Assembly (NCBI GenBank): GCA_950295325.1 | Contig: OX485808.1 | Location: 38,091,180 to 38,155,179, forward strand | Origin: Polytrichum commune | Taxonomy: Eukaryota; Streptophyta; Polytrichopsida; Polytrichales; Polytrichaceae | Reading direction: 5' to 3' | Length of the DNA: 64,000 bases | Shown: positions 32,171-44,480 of the stretch, piece after piece | Numbering within the stretch: the first letter of the stretch is position 1 | How the letters are laid out: each line of letters begins with the position of its first letter | The notes under the pieces: generated by a model | The model's database searches: none | The model's input: the letters and a program-made list of their open reading frames with translations, nothing else | Told to the model about the DNA's origin: nothing | Program-made: the position numbers and the translations under genes

Positions 32171-35100
32171 ATTCTTCAAGTCCTTTCTTTTGGGGCACTC
32201 CTAGGGCTCCTTGCTCTTGCATCATGCACTCTTTGTACACTCAAAGCCTAATTGTGAGAATAATTGAAAAGGAAAGAAGAGATAAATGATTGTCTGTTAT
32301 ATTGTTGGAGTTCTCATCATGAACTAAAGTGATTTCATGGGAACATGTATCTCATGATGTTTTCAAGAAATTGGATCTTAATAACAAAAAATACATATAT
32401 AAAATGCAATGTGATAGTAAGTGTTAAGTTTAATCAAATAAAAATAAAAATAGAAGACTATTCAAATGTATAAAAAAGCACTTATAAAAAATATATTATC
32501 AAATTTTAACTGAAAATCAAATATTTATATATGTATATATTTTCATAGATGACATCCGTACCAACTTATGGACACCAAGAACACATAATTGAAAATTCAT
32601 TCAATAAATGTACAAGAATTCTTGTACAAGTCAAATATCAAAAGTTAAATGATGATGACCTTCATTACCAGTCACCTTCACAAAGTCTGACATCTTATTA
32701 TTCACCAAATTTGGTAAGAAAGTAGGAAATCGAAATAAATCGACACCTCACATAGAAGTACCTCTTCATTAAATGAGTGACATCACCCATTTTTTGGATG
32801 ATGTTACCCGTTTCTCACCCACTTAAAAAATGGACCAGCACCGGCACATGGAACTTAGCCCTTAGTTCTCCCTCACTAAATGAGATACTCATCGTAGTTA
32901 AAATAGTTGGCTTCATGATACTTGAGTGTGCTCGAATTCCAATTAAAATTTTCTCCATGCAAATGAATTTGACCCCACTCAATTTTCCAATTTGTGTATA
33001 TATATCACACTAGATTATATACTCTTCCCACAATCAAACATGTTAGAATGGCAAATGTACACAATGACCTCATGAAAACTTAACGACAATATTAAACATA
33101 CCATCCTCTGCCTTCTAGTCCATGGTCTAATCACAAAATAAACATTTCGCTTAACTACAATACTTACCGTCTCATTCAAGGAGACAATTAGTACTTCAAT
33201 TTGATAATCAAACCCAAAAATGCTCGGGTTTGACTTTCGCTCAATCTCAAAAAAAATGGCATGATTGTAGCTTACAATTGAATGCTAATGAACCCCTAAA
33301 CGCATAAATGAGGGTTTTGAGGGATCATAAAATCTTGGATGTGTAGGATAGGGCCTCGAGGAGAGGGCATTCAAGGATTTAAGGGCTTATTGTCGAGGGC
33401 AGTAGCCCGAGGTGTAGGCCCATCATTTTAGGGATGCGCATTTTGAGGGGTCCTACCCTGTGTAAAGAGCGTGTACGTTTGTCAGATACTTCATTTAATT
33501 CATCTTATAATAGTCACCCTAAACTCCACAAAAGAATATTAAACTCATCACCTTGGTTGCTTCTGAACTCAACACTGAAACCAACCCTAGAACTCTTCCA
33601 AAAAACAACTAATAAAGGTTGGATGGAAGGATATCAAACGTTAGTTATCTTCATTGGCATTCATGGAATCCTTCCTTCATATCCCAAGCACTTAACGTCA
33701 AATAAACAAAAGCTAGCATTTGTACAACTGCCCCAAGAATCTTAACTTTCTTGGAGTCACGGCCCATGGGTGAAAGAAAGAAGTCTATATTGAGGGTTTT
33801 TGCCAAGGACACATGCGTTTTCATGCATCAATTTCACGTATCATAGTACTTTTGGCCTACTACTTGAGTGAGTTTCCATGGTACATTAAAACGGCCACAA
33901 CTTTTTGGCAATCACAATAAATGTAAAGCGACATATTTATATATTTGTATATATATTTGTATAGGCGCACGAGTTTTGAATGTGATCGTTCATAGATGTC
34001 ATACAAGGCCAGGGTTAGACATGCACCTCTTTGAATTGGGTCCCACCTCTATTACCAAAGGTAAAGGGGGTCCAGTTTAAATATGGACCCCATAGGGTTA
34101 TGGTTAATTCATCACATTGTAGGTTCATGTTGACAAATTCGAGGTTGTTGATGCTAACTATGGGATCAAAGCATCTTAAAGGAAAAGTATAACCTATAAT
34201 ATTATTTCACCTTGAGTACTTTTGTTGGGGGCCACCTCAAAGAGGTGGGTGCCTAGCCTTGGTTGTTAGACTAGGCATGAGAAAGTTATTACATATTAGC
34301 ATAACATGAGTTCCTTCGACTAAATGGCAGGTTGGATATTAATGGATTTGACACCATAATTAGTTTCAAAGACTCCGACTTAGTCTAGTGAAACACATTT
34401 GAAATGAACCAATCATAAACCTACACGAATACAACTTTTTGACATGTATCGATGAGAGGTACACTCATAAGTGACAATTCTCTCCCATTGTTGGAGACAC
34501 TTTGAGATTTGTGGTAAACTAAGTCACCGTGGACAAAGGGGTTCTAGTTTAAACACCCCCTACAAGGATAAGGATTGATTCATTCCAATTTGACTCCATT
34601 AGACCAATTCAAGGTCTTCAATATTATTTCTAGACGCACATAATCTAGAAATTAGTATTTAAAAGTTATAATATAATCAAATCCATTTTCACCTTCGTAA
34701 TGGACAAGTTTACATAGACATCACAACTCTCTAGCAGTTGAGGACTGCTCTGTTTAGCTATGTGTGTATGTGATGGTTGAGAACAATATTATGTATGTGA
34801 GGATATTATAACTTTGATTATAATAAAAATAAATAAATTAAAAAAATAAAAAATAAAAGAAGAAGAAGAAGAAAGAGAGATAAGATGGGCCAACCTCACG
34901 TTGGTGAGGCTAAGAGAAGCTTCACCATCGTCATACTGAAAATTCATATGCAAGCACAACATGGGTTTACGAAACATATTATGTAATTTTACATTCTATG
35001 TAGCAATTCATAGCAATTCTTAGGTCAAAATGGTACAATAGTTCTTGCTAATTGAAGGATACAATCAAGAGAGAGATGAATCTAAACCTGGCAAATAAAT

Positions 35101-35812
35101 ATAGATGTTCATATATGTTGCAAGGTATAAATAAGTTTCAAATGCATCGTCATCACTTGGGCCATTTCCTTTGAGTTGCTATGCTTTGGATGGGCGGCTC
35201 GGATTTTTTTTCATTGTGACAAGTATTACTAAATGTGCAAAATATGATAAGCCATGGCACATCAAGACATATCAAAAGGAATGAGAGATACTACTCTTCC
35301 ATGTTAGGGTTTGGAAAGAAACCCTAGAAATGTATGTTTCTTACTAGTTGTAACATAGACCATAATTGTTCAAAGTTGTAAAAGTTTCCAAGTAATATAT
35401 TGTATCAAAAAGAGACATCTTCCTTGTCTACATATCAAGATGCACATGTTTGTAATTAAGTAACAACCATCATCGATATAAGAACATCGTCAATAGATAT
35501 GAGAGAACCAAGTCATTGGTAATTAAGATTGTGGAAAGCATTTCTCACACATGTCCATGCCACCAACCTAGTCAAGAGAGAGGATTAGTAGCATTCATGA
35601 GGTGAATAATAACAAAGGACAAGTGTTATTTATGTCATACAAATATATACCATGAGCAACAATTTAGGATGAGTGTAATTAAAATACATTCTATTCTAGT
35701 TCAACTTATACATATTCTTTGGCCATTGCACACTTCATCACACGTTGAACCACAAAGAGATGCTTTAGTGGAAATCACTATTCACATAAGGGGAAGCTCT
35801 ATCATGTGGTGA
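32171..35812. other. Intergenic, no gene seen
   Basis: Long AT-rich stretch with short open frames only. A low-complexity A/T-rich run and (AGA)n are seen near 34830-34880. No credible coding or RNA gene. Confidence 0.5.
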
Positions 35813-35820
35813 GTTTTATA

Positions 35821-36215
35821 CACGGGGAGGTCACTCTATTGTAAAGTTGAACAACCACGTGCAAACACTTTACATGTACAAAATCCTACTTTTTACATAA
35901 AGCATCACCAAAATGGGTCAAAAGTTTATCAATTTTTTTTTCATGAGTAGCAATAAACGGTACCTAATACATAGTGATGAATTTTTTATTATAAAACATA
36001 CCATTTCTAACTAAAATGACCCAAAATTGAACTAAACAAATCACTAAAAATTAAATATGAAAAAAAAAGAAAAAAATGAGAAAGATACTATCAATGGTTA
36101 TGTATATTTAGAAAAAATATCATAAATTTTAAAATGATCTATGGCATGTAATATAGGGGTAGCAAACTTTGTTTGCACGTGGTGTTCAACTTGACAATGG
36201 AGTGACCTCCCCGTG
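35821..36215. mobile_element. hAT-type MITE with 8-bp target duplication
   Basis: 395 bp. The ends CACGGGGAGGTCACTC are identical in inverted orientation for 16 bp, and similarity continues to about 46 bp through the CACGTG(C) and CAAACA region. The direct flanks are GTTTTATA at 35813-35820 and 36216-36223. The 8-bp duplication and CA-starting ends indicate the hAT superfamily. The interior is AT-rich and noncoding. A second copy lies at 37692-38070. Confidence 0.9.
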
Positions 36216-36223
36216 GTTTTATA

Positions 36224-36892
36224 AGATAAGAGCATAGGGTTTTCACTAAAAGTAAGCCAACCCTAACCCCATGTGTGATCATGGTGTTTAAATGGTTAAA
36301 TCAAAGTAAAACAATAATTATGTAAGTGGTTAGGTAATTAGTTCCATAACCACAACATTTAAAGTGTTTATAGAGTGAACATGAAGTATTTTTTTTGTCT
36401 CTAAGAGTTTTAAACCAAATATAAACTTTACAGGAGGGAGTGAGGTAGAAAGGTCTTTTCTCAAAGCTTTTTCAAACTCAAAGTTTGATCTTCCTCTTTT
36501 TGGAGGCGCTTTCTTCTTTATTCTTCATCAAAATGAAGCAAGGGCGAGTGGGTGGGATTTTCTTTCATCACAAGTCTATCGCATCACTAAACATAGCATC
36601 CAATATTATAATTATAGATTTATTGCTATGATGTACACAACTAATAAGTTGATTGGAATTTCAATAAGGAATATGTATGTTTATCAAAATAGTTAGATAC
36701 CCTGCTATATTTCTTTTCCTTCAAATCAAAGTTTAGTAGCAAGGGTTGGCATAAAGTTATAAAATCAAGTACTATAATGTTATGATACATAACTTTAGTA
36801 TCAAATATCCATCCCTTATGACACCTATGTTCAAAAGATAGTCCAACACATGACTGTACTATGCTCGATGATTATTGTTACAACCAAGTAAT
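36224..36892. other. Intergenic, no gene seen
   Basis: AT-rich, with no supported feature. Confidence 0.5.
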
Positions 36893-37034
36893 AAAGCAAC
36901 GATGTGATATGTAGGTGTACATACGTCATTTGTTATTTACTAGAAGATATTCTCAATTTCTCAAAGCAATGATGTGATATGTAGGTGGACATACCTCATT
37001 TGCTACTTACTAGAAGATATTCTCAATTTCTCAA
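36893..37034. repeat. 70-bp tandem duplication
   Basis: The block AAAGCAACGATGTGATATG at 36893 recurs at 36963 with few changes. Both copies end AGATATTCTCAATTTCTCAA. Confidence 0.93.
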
Positions 37035-37691
37035 CAACTATTTTGGAATTTGTTCATACTTGAAATCACTAGTCAAAGCAGTCACATGGATTTGGTGTAC
37101 TAGTTGACTATGGACTTTGAAAATGGACTTTGATGTTGCTTGTCAAACAACATTTAATTCATCAACTTTGTGAAATTCTCTTGAAACAAAATGAAATGAA
37201 GTTGATTTTGAAGTCCAAGATGCCAAAAGAATCATGGGACTAAAAGTTTATCAAGATGGTCTCAAACCAACTAATTGTCTAGAGTGGTGAAGTGTCATAA
37301 CCTCCGGGAAATAAAGACTAATATCCTATTTGATAGTCCAATTGGAGGAAAGACTAGACTCCCTACGATTGCACGTTAAGATGTCAAGAAAGTGAGGGCC
37401 TCTTTACACTACGGTGGAGAAGTCCTCCGGTCAAGAATTCTAGGGGAATTCTGAAATTTGATTGGCCAAGAGTGACACTCTTGTCTGGTGGTGGTTTACA
37501 CTATGGCCAAGAGTCCTTTAGTGGAGAACTTTGTAAATGAATGAAATAATGACATGGTTGGCAACGTGGCGACACTTTTTCCAAGGGGAGTTCTCCGGAG
37601 GTCAAGTTTCTTGGGCAACCTCAAAGCCTCGGACAACAAACTTGGCCTCCGGAGAACTCCAACTTCAATAAAATAAATAGATGGAATCTCT

Positions 37692-38070
37692 CAGGGGATG
37701 CACTCCATTGTTAAGTTGAACACCATGTGCGATAAAACAAATCTACTTTTTACATATAGCATCATCAAAATGGGTCAAATTTAATCAATTCTTTTTTCAT
37801 GAGTAGATATACACGGTATCTATTATATGGTAAAAAAATGGTAACCAAATTTGATGGTTTTTTAAAATAAAAATAAAACATACCGCTTCTAACTAGAATG
37901 ATGCAAAATTGAATTGAAACAATTACTAAAAAAATCAAGATGCCTAAAAATTTCAAAAAATATATACAAAAGATATTATCAATGGTTATGCATATGTAGA
38001 AAAAAAATCATAATTTTTAAAATTATATATGGCATATAATATAGGGTAGCAAACTTTTATCGCACGTGGA
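37692..38070. mobile_element. Second copy of the 35821-36215 MITE
   Basis: Collinear with the first copy (CTCCATTGTTAAGTTGAACA at the left, ATCAATGGTTATGCATATGT inside, CGCACGTGG at the right). The left terminus is mutated (CAGGGGATGCACTCC) and the right terminal repeat is truncated. It is older than the copy at 35821. Confidence 0.8.
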
Positions 38071-38110
38071 TATGAAACGTAAGGGGGTGTGATGGCCCGA
38101 GAGAAATCTT

Positions 38111-38868
38111 TGCAGTATTTTTCTCCCTCTTTAGTATGACAATTTTGGGAAATACAAAAAAGTTGTATTATCGAGTTGTCATCTTCTCATTAATATTAAA
38201 AATGACGTAAAGTTGTCATATTATTGAGGGAATATGAGAACATAAGTAACATGAGCTTAAAAATATATACAACAAGTTTAAGTAATATAGATGGTATGAA
38301 ATAATAATTAATAACTCCAAAAATTTACAAAAATTCTCAAGAACTCTTAAAATAAGAGTCCAAAGATCTTTGGTGTTGCCTACCCAAGTTAGGAACTGTC
38401 ATCTTATCTAAATTCCAATCTAACTTTTGGAAACTAATAATTTCATTAACATCAAAATATAAAGAGTTCTCTAATAAGAAACTAGACAACAATGATGCAT
38501 GATGTTCAGCATCAAGATACTGGTGATACTATATCACCCGTGTACAAGGCAACATACTAGGCAGGAGGCCACTCTCACACTAACTATGTCCATTCTACAC
38601 TAATAACCCTAATTACCATTAAGTTCCCAACAATAAGTGAAGTTCCCAAAAAGTTCCCAAGTGAAAATGGATGTATTTTAGATGTACATTGTATAGATGA
38701 AAGGAATTCTAGCAGGAACTACCTCTTTAATATGACAAAACGGAGGTTCTATATGTTGCATTATCAAGTGTTGTAGTCGTATAAAAAAGAGAGTTTTGAA
38801 CTAAAAAGTTTGGTCTCATAAAAATGTGTCGTAATATTGAGGGTGTCCTATTAACGGGGTTGGACTAT
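38111..38868. mobile_element. Possible decayed pogo-like element
   Basis: The right end GGGGTTGGACTATA resembles the pogo-like end GGTTAGACTGTA at 63287. The left end GCAGTATTTTTCTCCCTC shows CAGT plus CTCCCTC. Internal motifs alternate ATATGAC, TTATTGAGG and ATATTGAGGGTG, as in the other pogo-like copies. The ends match poorly, so the call is tentative. Confidence 0.3.
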
Positions 38869-39305
38869 ACCAACATGTACTTTCTTTAAAAATCAATAAG
38901 AATATAATGTTACCTACTTATTTACCTTAATTTGGATGTATTATAGAGGTGGAACATTTTCAAATAAATTATTGTCATGAAAGAAGTTCTAAAACATTGC
39001 CATATACTTTTTTTTTATCATAAATTTTAAAATATCAATACAATGGTCATTTAGGGGGTAAGGTTTCTACTATGGCTAGCTTTGACCGTTTTGTGTAGTC
39101 CGGTAGACGACTCTTGGTGAAGTTGTCCAATACACTTTAGAACCTTTAGGTGGTTACACTACGGCCGGTCAAGACTTCTTAAGGCATTATTTTATTGTCT
39201 TTTCATCTTCTCCGGCATATCATCCCTCACCTCAAACAACCATGTCTTGGGCAAAAATTCTTGACCAACCGGTGCACTTCTCCACCGTAGTGTAAAGCGG
39301 CCCTG

Positions 39306-41655
39306 AGGTTGCTTGACTTACTAACCAAGAGGAAGGTAGCAATAATTGATTCGGAGGTGGATTGTTTTCACGTTAGATGGCATGCAGCGGGCAATAATTA
39401 TCATCTCTTGTGGTTCATGTGCATTCACAAATCTCCCTCTTGACAACCACGTGTGCATGTGCAATGTGAAGCTAGCTGGGTGTTGTAAGCTCAATAACTA
39501 TGCCACATCAATGGGCATTGTTTGAAGGATATGGGTGTACATTCCCCAATTCCCGCTCATTCATGTCATAATTATACATCATTAACTAGGATACCTTGTA
39601 AGTTGATCTTTACTGCAAATCCATGTGTGGAGCATGGAACAATATGGGCAAAGTCATATGTAATTGGAGCACTCCTTATGAAATTATTGTTGAAACCTAT
39701 TTTTGTTGTGTGTAATATATGTGTCATATGCGTATGTGTAAGATGGGACAAATGTGTCTATGGTCCACCCAATACGGGCATTCCATGTGAGCCTAAAAAT
39801 AGGGCACATTATAAAATCATAATGGTGGTTTCTTTATTGTTGAGCTCTTAATTTTGGTGCCTCTAAAGCATGTTGTGGATGACATTCACTCCATTCCGCC
39901 AAGTACCAAACCGTAACCAACACCATCCATAGATACCAACTACAACCTCCAATGCCATTCATTTAAAAAATAGTTTCTCAACATCGGCAAACGGCCCTAC
40001 ATACTTGTTCTGTTCAAGTTGTCAATACAACGTGCATAATTCTCTTTTCCATTCATTTTCCTACCTTTGCAATTATAATGAAATCAACTTTGGAACTTTA
40101 CATTATAATGTGAGTGCCATAACATAAGTTACATCGTTTGAGAAATTTTTAATTGCTAAAAGTTTAGGCTACAAAATCGCATCCATTAAATTAGGAATTG
40201 CATGTAGCATGCCTAGAATTCCACTATGCCCTCCCATATTCATGTACGTATATCAAAAGGGTTTTATGCATGTTTTTGCCACCATGCATGGAGGTTATTT
40301 TCCTCGCTCCATGTTCTTAGCATGCACAGCCGTATCTTCCATGGGACAATGTACTCGGAGCCCCACAAATTGTTCATGTTCACAACTTGCGAGAGTGTGA
40401 ATATGGACTCTGATTGTTTTGGCCAATGTAGGGGAGTTTGTGAGTGGTACGCCTATATGACCCACACTCGGTACCACCCCTCTGCAATTGGTGTGTTGTG
40501 AAAATTCTCTAGAATCGGTATCCCGGTGATCTTCCCCACCACTACCTTGGCACATTTGTACCATTGATCTACAAGGTCACAAGGTGCTCCAATTTAAATG
40601 TCTGCAAAATATCTCATTTCTTAGCTTTTGAAAAGTAATCCTCCACAATTATTAGAATCGGATTCACTGCATAATCCATATCATGATTCTCAATACGTTT
40701 GGGTCTCGGCTGCTAGTATGTTGCATGATGCATCATGTACCCATCATATGTTCCCCTTAATAACTATGAGCTTCGCCAATGCTACAAAACTCATAACACA
40801 TCAACTCACAAGTTTTTATGTACTAGTGTTGTGGCGTTGCCCTTTCAAGAATTATGTGCCGCAACATCTTGCAGCCTTGTTGTCTTCTTTTGGGGTGCAT
40901 TTGGTTCTCTGCTTTCTCCTTCCTCCTCTGTGACTTTACTAGTGGCCATGCTATTTGTTGGCTTACCCTTCATGGCAGTTTTCCGCCATGTTGCTTGTCT
41001 TTTCATTTTCAACATGTATGCGGACACTAATATTGCGCATGTGTCCATTGATTGTCCCGACTGCCACAAAGATATCAACACACATCAACCTTAACCCATA
41101 CATAACAGTCTCGCAAAAACATATGTCAACATTTACCTTGGTGCACCCACAAGGACTACACAACAATGACCAAGGGGAAATGATGTGTGTTTTGGATGAG
41201 TTGTTGGAATGTTGGGAGGTGCATGTATGTGGGCTTTATATATGGAGTTATAGTGGTTGGCAACCACTTTTGGTGCCTCCAGGATGCATAAGGCGACCAT
41301 CATATTTATATTGTGTTTCATTTTTTTAGTAAAAAAATTTAGATTATGAAATAAATCAAATGAATTAAAGACATCCATTTGTGCATAATTTAAAATACAT
41401 TATTTATAAACTTAATGAAAAGTGCGACACATACACCTCACCCTTGGACCAAACACATGAAAATAAATTGAAACTAAGTGACACAACACTTGCTTCACCA
41501 TAGAAGTACTAATATTGAAGTAGATGGTTCCAAAAAAAATAACGACATACTTGTGTCATCTTATATTGAAATATCAATATATAATATAACAAACATTTTT
41601 CTTTCCAAACTATATAAATATATATAATAAAATACAAATATGAACTAAAATAATT
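39306..41655. other. Intergenic, no gene recognised
   Basis: Numerous overlapping open frames on both strands between 39500 and 41380, none with a recognisable domain. A minus-strand frame at 40845-41081 has a lysine-rich, protein-like tail (PNAPQKKTTRLQDVAAHNS) that could be decayed coding sequence, but I cannot place it. Confidence 0.35.
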
Positions 41656-42051
41656 TTAACCATCCAAAGAGTCTAAACCTAAACCTAGAGAAAACATATT
41701 TTTTCGTACATCTGGATGTACCAATGCATAATCTTCAAATTCTGTTGCTCCAAGTATACTAGCATTTACTTCAAGTTCTTCTTCATGATTGCGTCCAAAA
41801 CTTCGTTCAACATATTTATATTTAACAAGACCTTGTATATAGGCATGAATAACAATTTCTTGAACAATTTTTTCTTTGGACCATGCTTTAGAACACCATA
41901 CTTTCTTTTCCATCCACAGATAAGTAGAAATCTTTAGGAGCACATGCTTGTCATCGTGTGTGAAAAACCATCCACAATCCTTAAAAGCATTCCAAGGATT
42001 CAAATGTTTATTCGGGGGGGACCTGGAAGGCCCACCCCCCTTGTCCCGCAT
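41656..42051 (-). CDS. Hypothetical protein, 131 residues
   Basis: An ATG-started minus-strand frame whose composition from about residue 20 is that of a normal soluble protein (NPWNAFKDCGWFFTHDDKHV, YLWMEKKVWCSKAWSKEKI, GATEFEDYALVHPDVRKNM). It ends cleanly near 41656. I recognise no family. It lies immediately 3' of the palindrome minisatellite when read on the minus strand. About 2 kb further upstream on that strand is a telo-box (ACCCTAAACCCTAAAA, 44025-44040), so a transcript could start there and run through the array. It may be the last exon of a gene or a transposon-derived fragment. Confidence 0.35.
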   Translation of the reverse strand: MRDKGGGPSRSPPNKHLNPWNAFKDCGWFFTHDDKHVLLKISTYLWMEKKVWCSKAWSKEKIVQEIVIHAYIQGLVKYKYVERSFGRNHEEELEVNASILGATEFEDYALVHPDVRKNMFSLGLGLDSLDG

Positions 42052-42164
42052 GATATCACATCCAACCTCACTTCATTCAAGCACACATAAACCATTTTAA
42101 AGACATAAAAATATCCTCTAAACACATTACGTTTTAAGCAATCACAACAAAAATCAATTTTCTC

Positions 42165-43275
42165 ACTAAGGATGAAGCATATGCCTCACCTTTAAGCACC
42201 AACTTAAGGAGAAATTCAAATTTCTCAAGGACGGTGAGGCATGTGCCCCACCCGAAAAAAACAAATTCACAACATATAATTTTGTTTCATAAGGGTGAGG
42301 CATGAGCCTCACCTCTAAGCACAAGCTTAAGAAGAAATTCAGATTTTTCAAAGAGGATGAGGCATGTGTCTCACCTTCAAAAATTAGAATTTTGTTTCAT
42401 AATGATGAGGCATATGCCTCACCTCTAAGCATAACCTTAGGGAGAAATTCAGATTTCTCAAGGAGAGTGAGGCATGTGATCCACCCGAAAAAAACAAATT
42501 CAAAACATAGAATTTTGTTTCATAAGGGTGAGGCATGTGTCTTACCTCTAAGCACAAGCTTAAGAAAAAATTCATATTTTTCAAAGAGGGTGAGGTATGT
42601 GTCTCACCCGGAAAAAACAAATTCAAAACATAGAATTTTATTTCATAAGGGTGAGGTATGTGTCTCACCTCTAAGCACAATCTTAAGGAGAAATTCAGAT
42701 TTTTCAAGGAGGTGAGGCATGTGCCTCACCTCTAAGCACAAGCTTAAGGAGGAATTCCGATTTTTCAAGGAGGGTGAGGCATGTGACTCACCTTCAAAAA
42801 TTAGAATTTTGTTTCATAATGATGAGATATTTGCCTCAACTCTAAGCATAATCTTAGGGAGAAATTCAGATTTCTCAAGAAGAGTGAGGCATGTGCCCCA
42901 CCCGAAAAAACAAAATTCAAAACATAGAATTTTGTTTCATAAGGATGAGGCATGTGCCTCGCCCAAAAAAAACAAATTCAAAATATAGAATTTTGTTTCA
43001 TAAGGGTATGGCATGTGCCTTACCTCTAAGCACAAGCTTAAGGAGAAATTCAGATTTTTCAAGCAAGGTAAGGTATGTGTGTCCCACCCCAAAAACACAA
43101 ATTCAAAATTTAGAATTTTGTTTCATAAGGGTAAGCCATGTGAGTCACCTCTAAGCACAAGCTTAAGAAGAAATTCAAATTTGTCAAGGAGGGTGAAGGA
43201 TGTGTCTCACCCAAAAATAAATATTCAAAAAACTTAGAATTTTGTTTCATAAGAATGAGGCATGTGCCTCATCCC
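42165..43275. repeat. Minisatellite of a palindromic core every ~60 bp with two alternating spacers
   Basis: About 19 copies of an imperfect palindrome, GTGAGGCAT(A/G)TGCCTCAC, occur at roughly 60-bp steps (for example near 42176, 42235, 42293, 42354, 42405, 42466, 42527, 42588, 42650, 42711, 42772 and on to 43254). They are separated mostly alternately by spacer A (CTAAGCACAAGCTTAAG, then GAAATTCAGATTTTTCAAGG) and spacer B (CGAAAAAAACAAATTC, then ATAGAATTTTGTTTCATAAG). The higher-order unit is thus about 122 bp. Because the period is near a multiple of three, long repetitive frames stay open on both strands; I treat these as by-products rather than genes. Confidence 0.9.
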
Positions 43276-44256
43276 CAAAAAAACAAATTCAAAACATTTG
43301 CCTCAATTTGAAAGGAAGAGAAGTGATACAATATTTTGTAATCAAGAATGAAGAAAATAAAATTCAGCAATACGGATGAGTAATACCGATTTTGAAGGGT
43401 TATATAAGGGTAAACATTATATATTCTAGAGTTTGAAAAATGAGGATGAGGCATTTATTACGAAAATTTCATAGTATGAACTACATGTACTAAGTATACT
43501 GTAATATTTTGTAATAATTAATAAATTATGTTGTTTTGAAAAACAAAATCAGATTTAGATCTGAATCCCAAAAAATTGAAGAGTTAAACAATTACATGAA
43601 TGGAGTGTTGAATTGAAGTACATTCTAAATAAAGTTGAAAATAAGCGTAAAATATATAAAATATGATGGTATTTGAATATTGAATAAGAGTTGGTGTTGA
43701 AGCGGCTATATAAGTTGAAAGTAGAGTCGAAGATCAGTTGAGCTGCAAATGAAGACATTAGAGTTATTGGAGAGTGGATTGAACGTAATAAGATGATAGA
43801 GAGCTGAAGGATTAAAATTTGCAGCAATAGGTTAGACAGTGTAGTACTAGAAAAACTTTTGAACTTTTGAAGAATAATAATTAGAAGAAGGAATGAAGAG
43901 GTACCATCGGAGAGAAACAAGAAGGTGTTGGAGTAAGAGGCGCCGAAGTAGATCCGTGTTGGAGAAGAGCGGCGTTGGAAAAGAGCGGTGGCTAAAAAAC
44001 TTGACCTAACCCTAAGTGGCGTTTTAGGGTTTAGGGTAAACGTTTATTTTTTAATTTGATATGTGTGGACAAATTTTGTATTGGTCTATCATCCACAGAT
44101 TTAAGAAGTTACACTTGAATTTTTTTAGGTGGGCCGGTGGCATTATTCTACTCATACCTACTCATTATTTAGTTTTTTGGAGATAAAATAGAATTTCCAT
44201 AAATATTTAATCTATTATTTAAAATATAACTTTAAAATATAAAAATAATATTTAAA
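43276..44256. other. Intergenic between the two palindrome arrays
   Basis: AT-rich. 43880-44040 is less AT-rich and, on the minus strand, has telo-box repeats (44025-44040) followed by a CT-rich leader-like stretch, as in plant 5' regions. A 121-codon minus-strand frame (43555-43920) is low-complexity and not convincing. Confidence 0.35.
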
Positions 44257-44480
44257 GGGGTGAGGCATATGCCACACCTTGTGGAGCCGTAATTAGTTTT
44301 TATTCAAGTTTTAAGGGGGTGGGGCATATGCCTCACCTTGTCAAGCAGTAATTAGTTTTTGTTCAAGTTTTAAGGGGGTGGGGCATATGCCTCACCTTGT
44401 GAAGCCGTAATTGGTTTTCTCAAGATTTATAGGGGTGAGGCATATGCCACACCTTGTGGAGCCGTAATTGGTTTTTATTT
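44257..44480. repeat. Second palindrome array, four units of ~59 bp
   Basis: Units carry GTG(A/G)GGCATATGCC(T/A)CACC and the spacer TTGTG(G/A)AGCCGTAATT(A/G)G, then TTCAAGTTTTAAGGGG. Core positions are 44266, 44325, 44384 and 44441. The palindrome is the same as in the 42165-43275 array, whereas the spacer is unrelated. Confidence 0.92.

Larger units (their letters stand above)
37386..39305. mobile_element. Composite region bounded by AGGGCC-type inverted ends
   Basis: The left end at 37386 begins AGGGCCTCTTTACACTACGG. The right end is the inverse of AGGGCCGCTTTACACTACGG, and both continue GTGGAGAAGT. Inner repeats of the same kind occur near 37485 and 39150 (TTACACTA followed by CGG or TGG). 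Between the ends sit a second hAT-type MITE (37692-38070) and a decayed pogo-like segment (38111-38868). This is either one 1.9-kb element that received insertions, or two MITEs of the same family in opposite orientation. No clear target duplication. Confidence 0.5.

Noticed and set aside
40295-41081. NAM-associated or Myb-like transposon gene
   Set aside because: The Lys-rich tail is suggestive, but no SANT or trihelix core could be read in any frame.
42302-42988. Long repetitive open frames on both strands as proteins
   Set aside because: They stay open because the repeat period is close to a multiple of three. Translations are low-complexity in both directions and start or stop at arbitrary points.
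42165-43275. CRISPR-like array
   Set aside because: The spacers are not unique: they alternate between two sequences. The setting is a eukaryotic genome with no cas genes, so this is a minisatellite.
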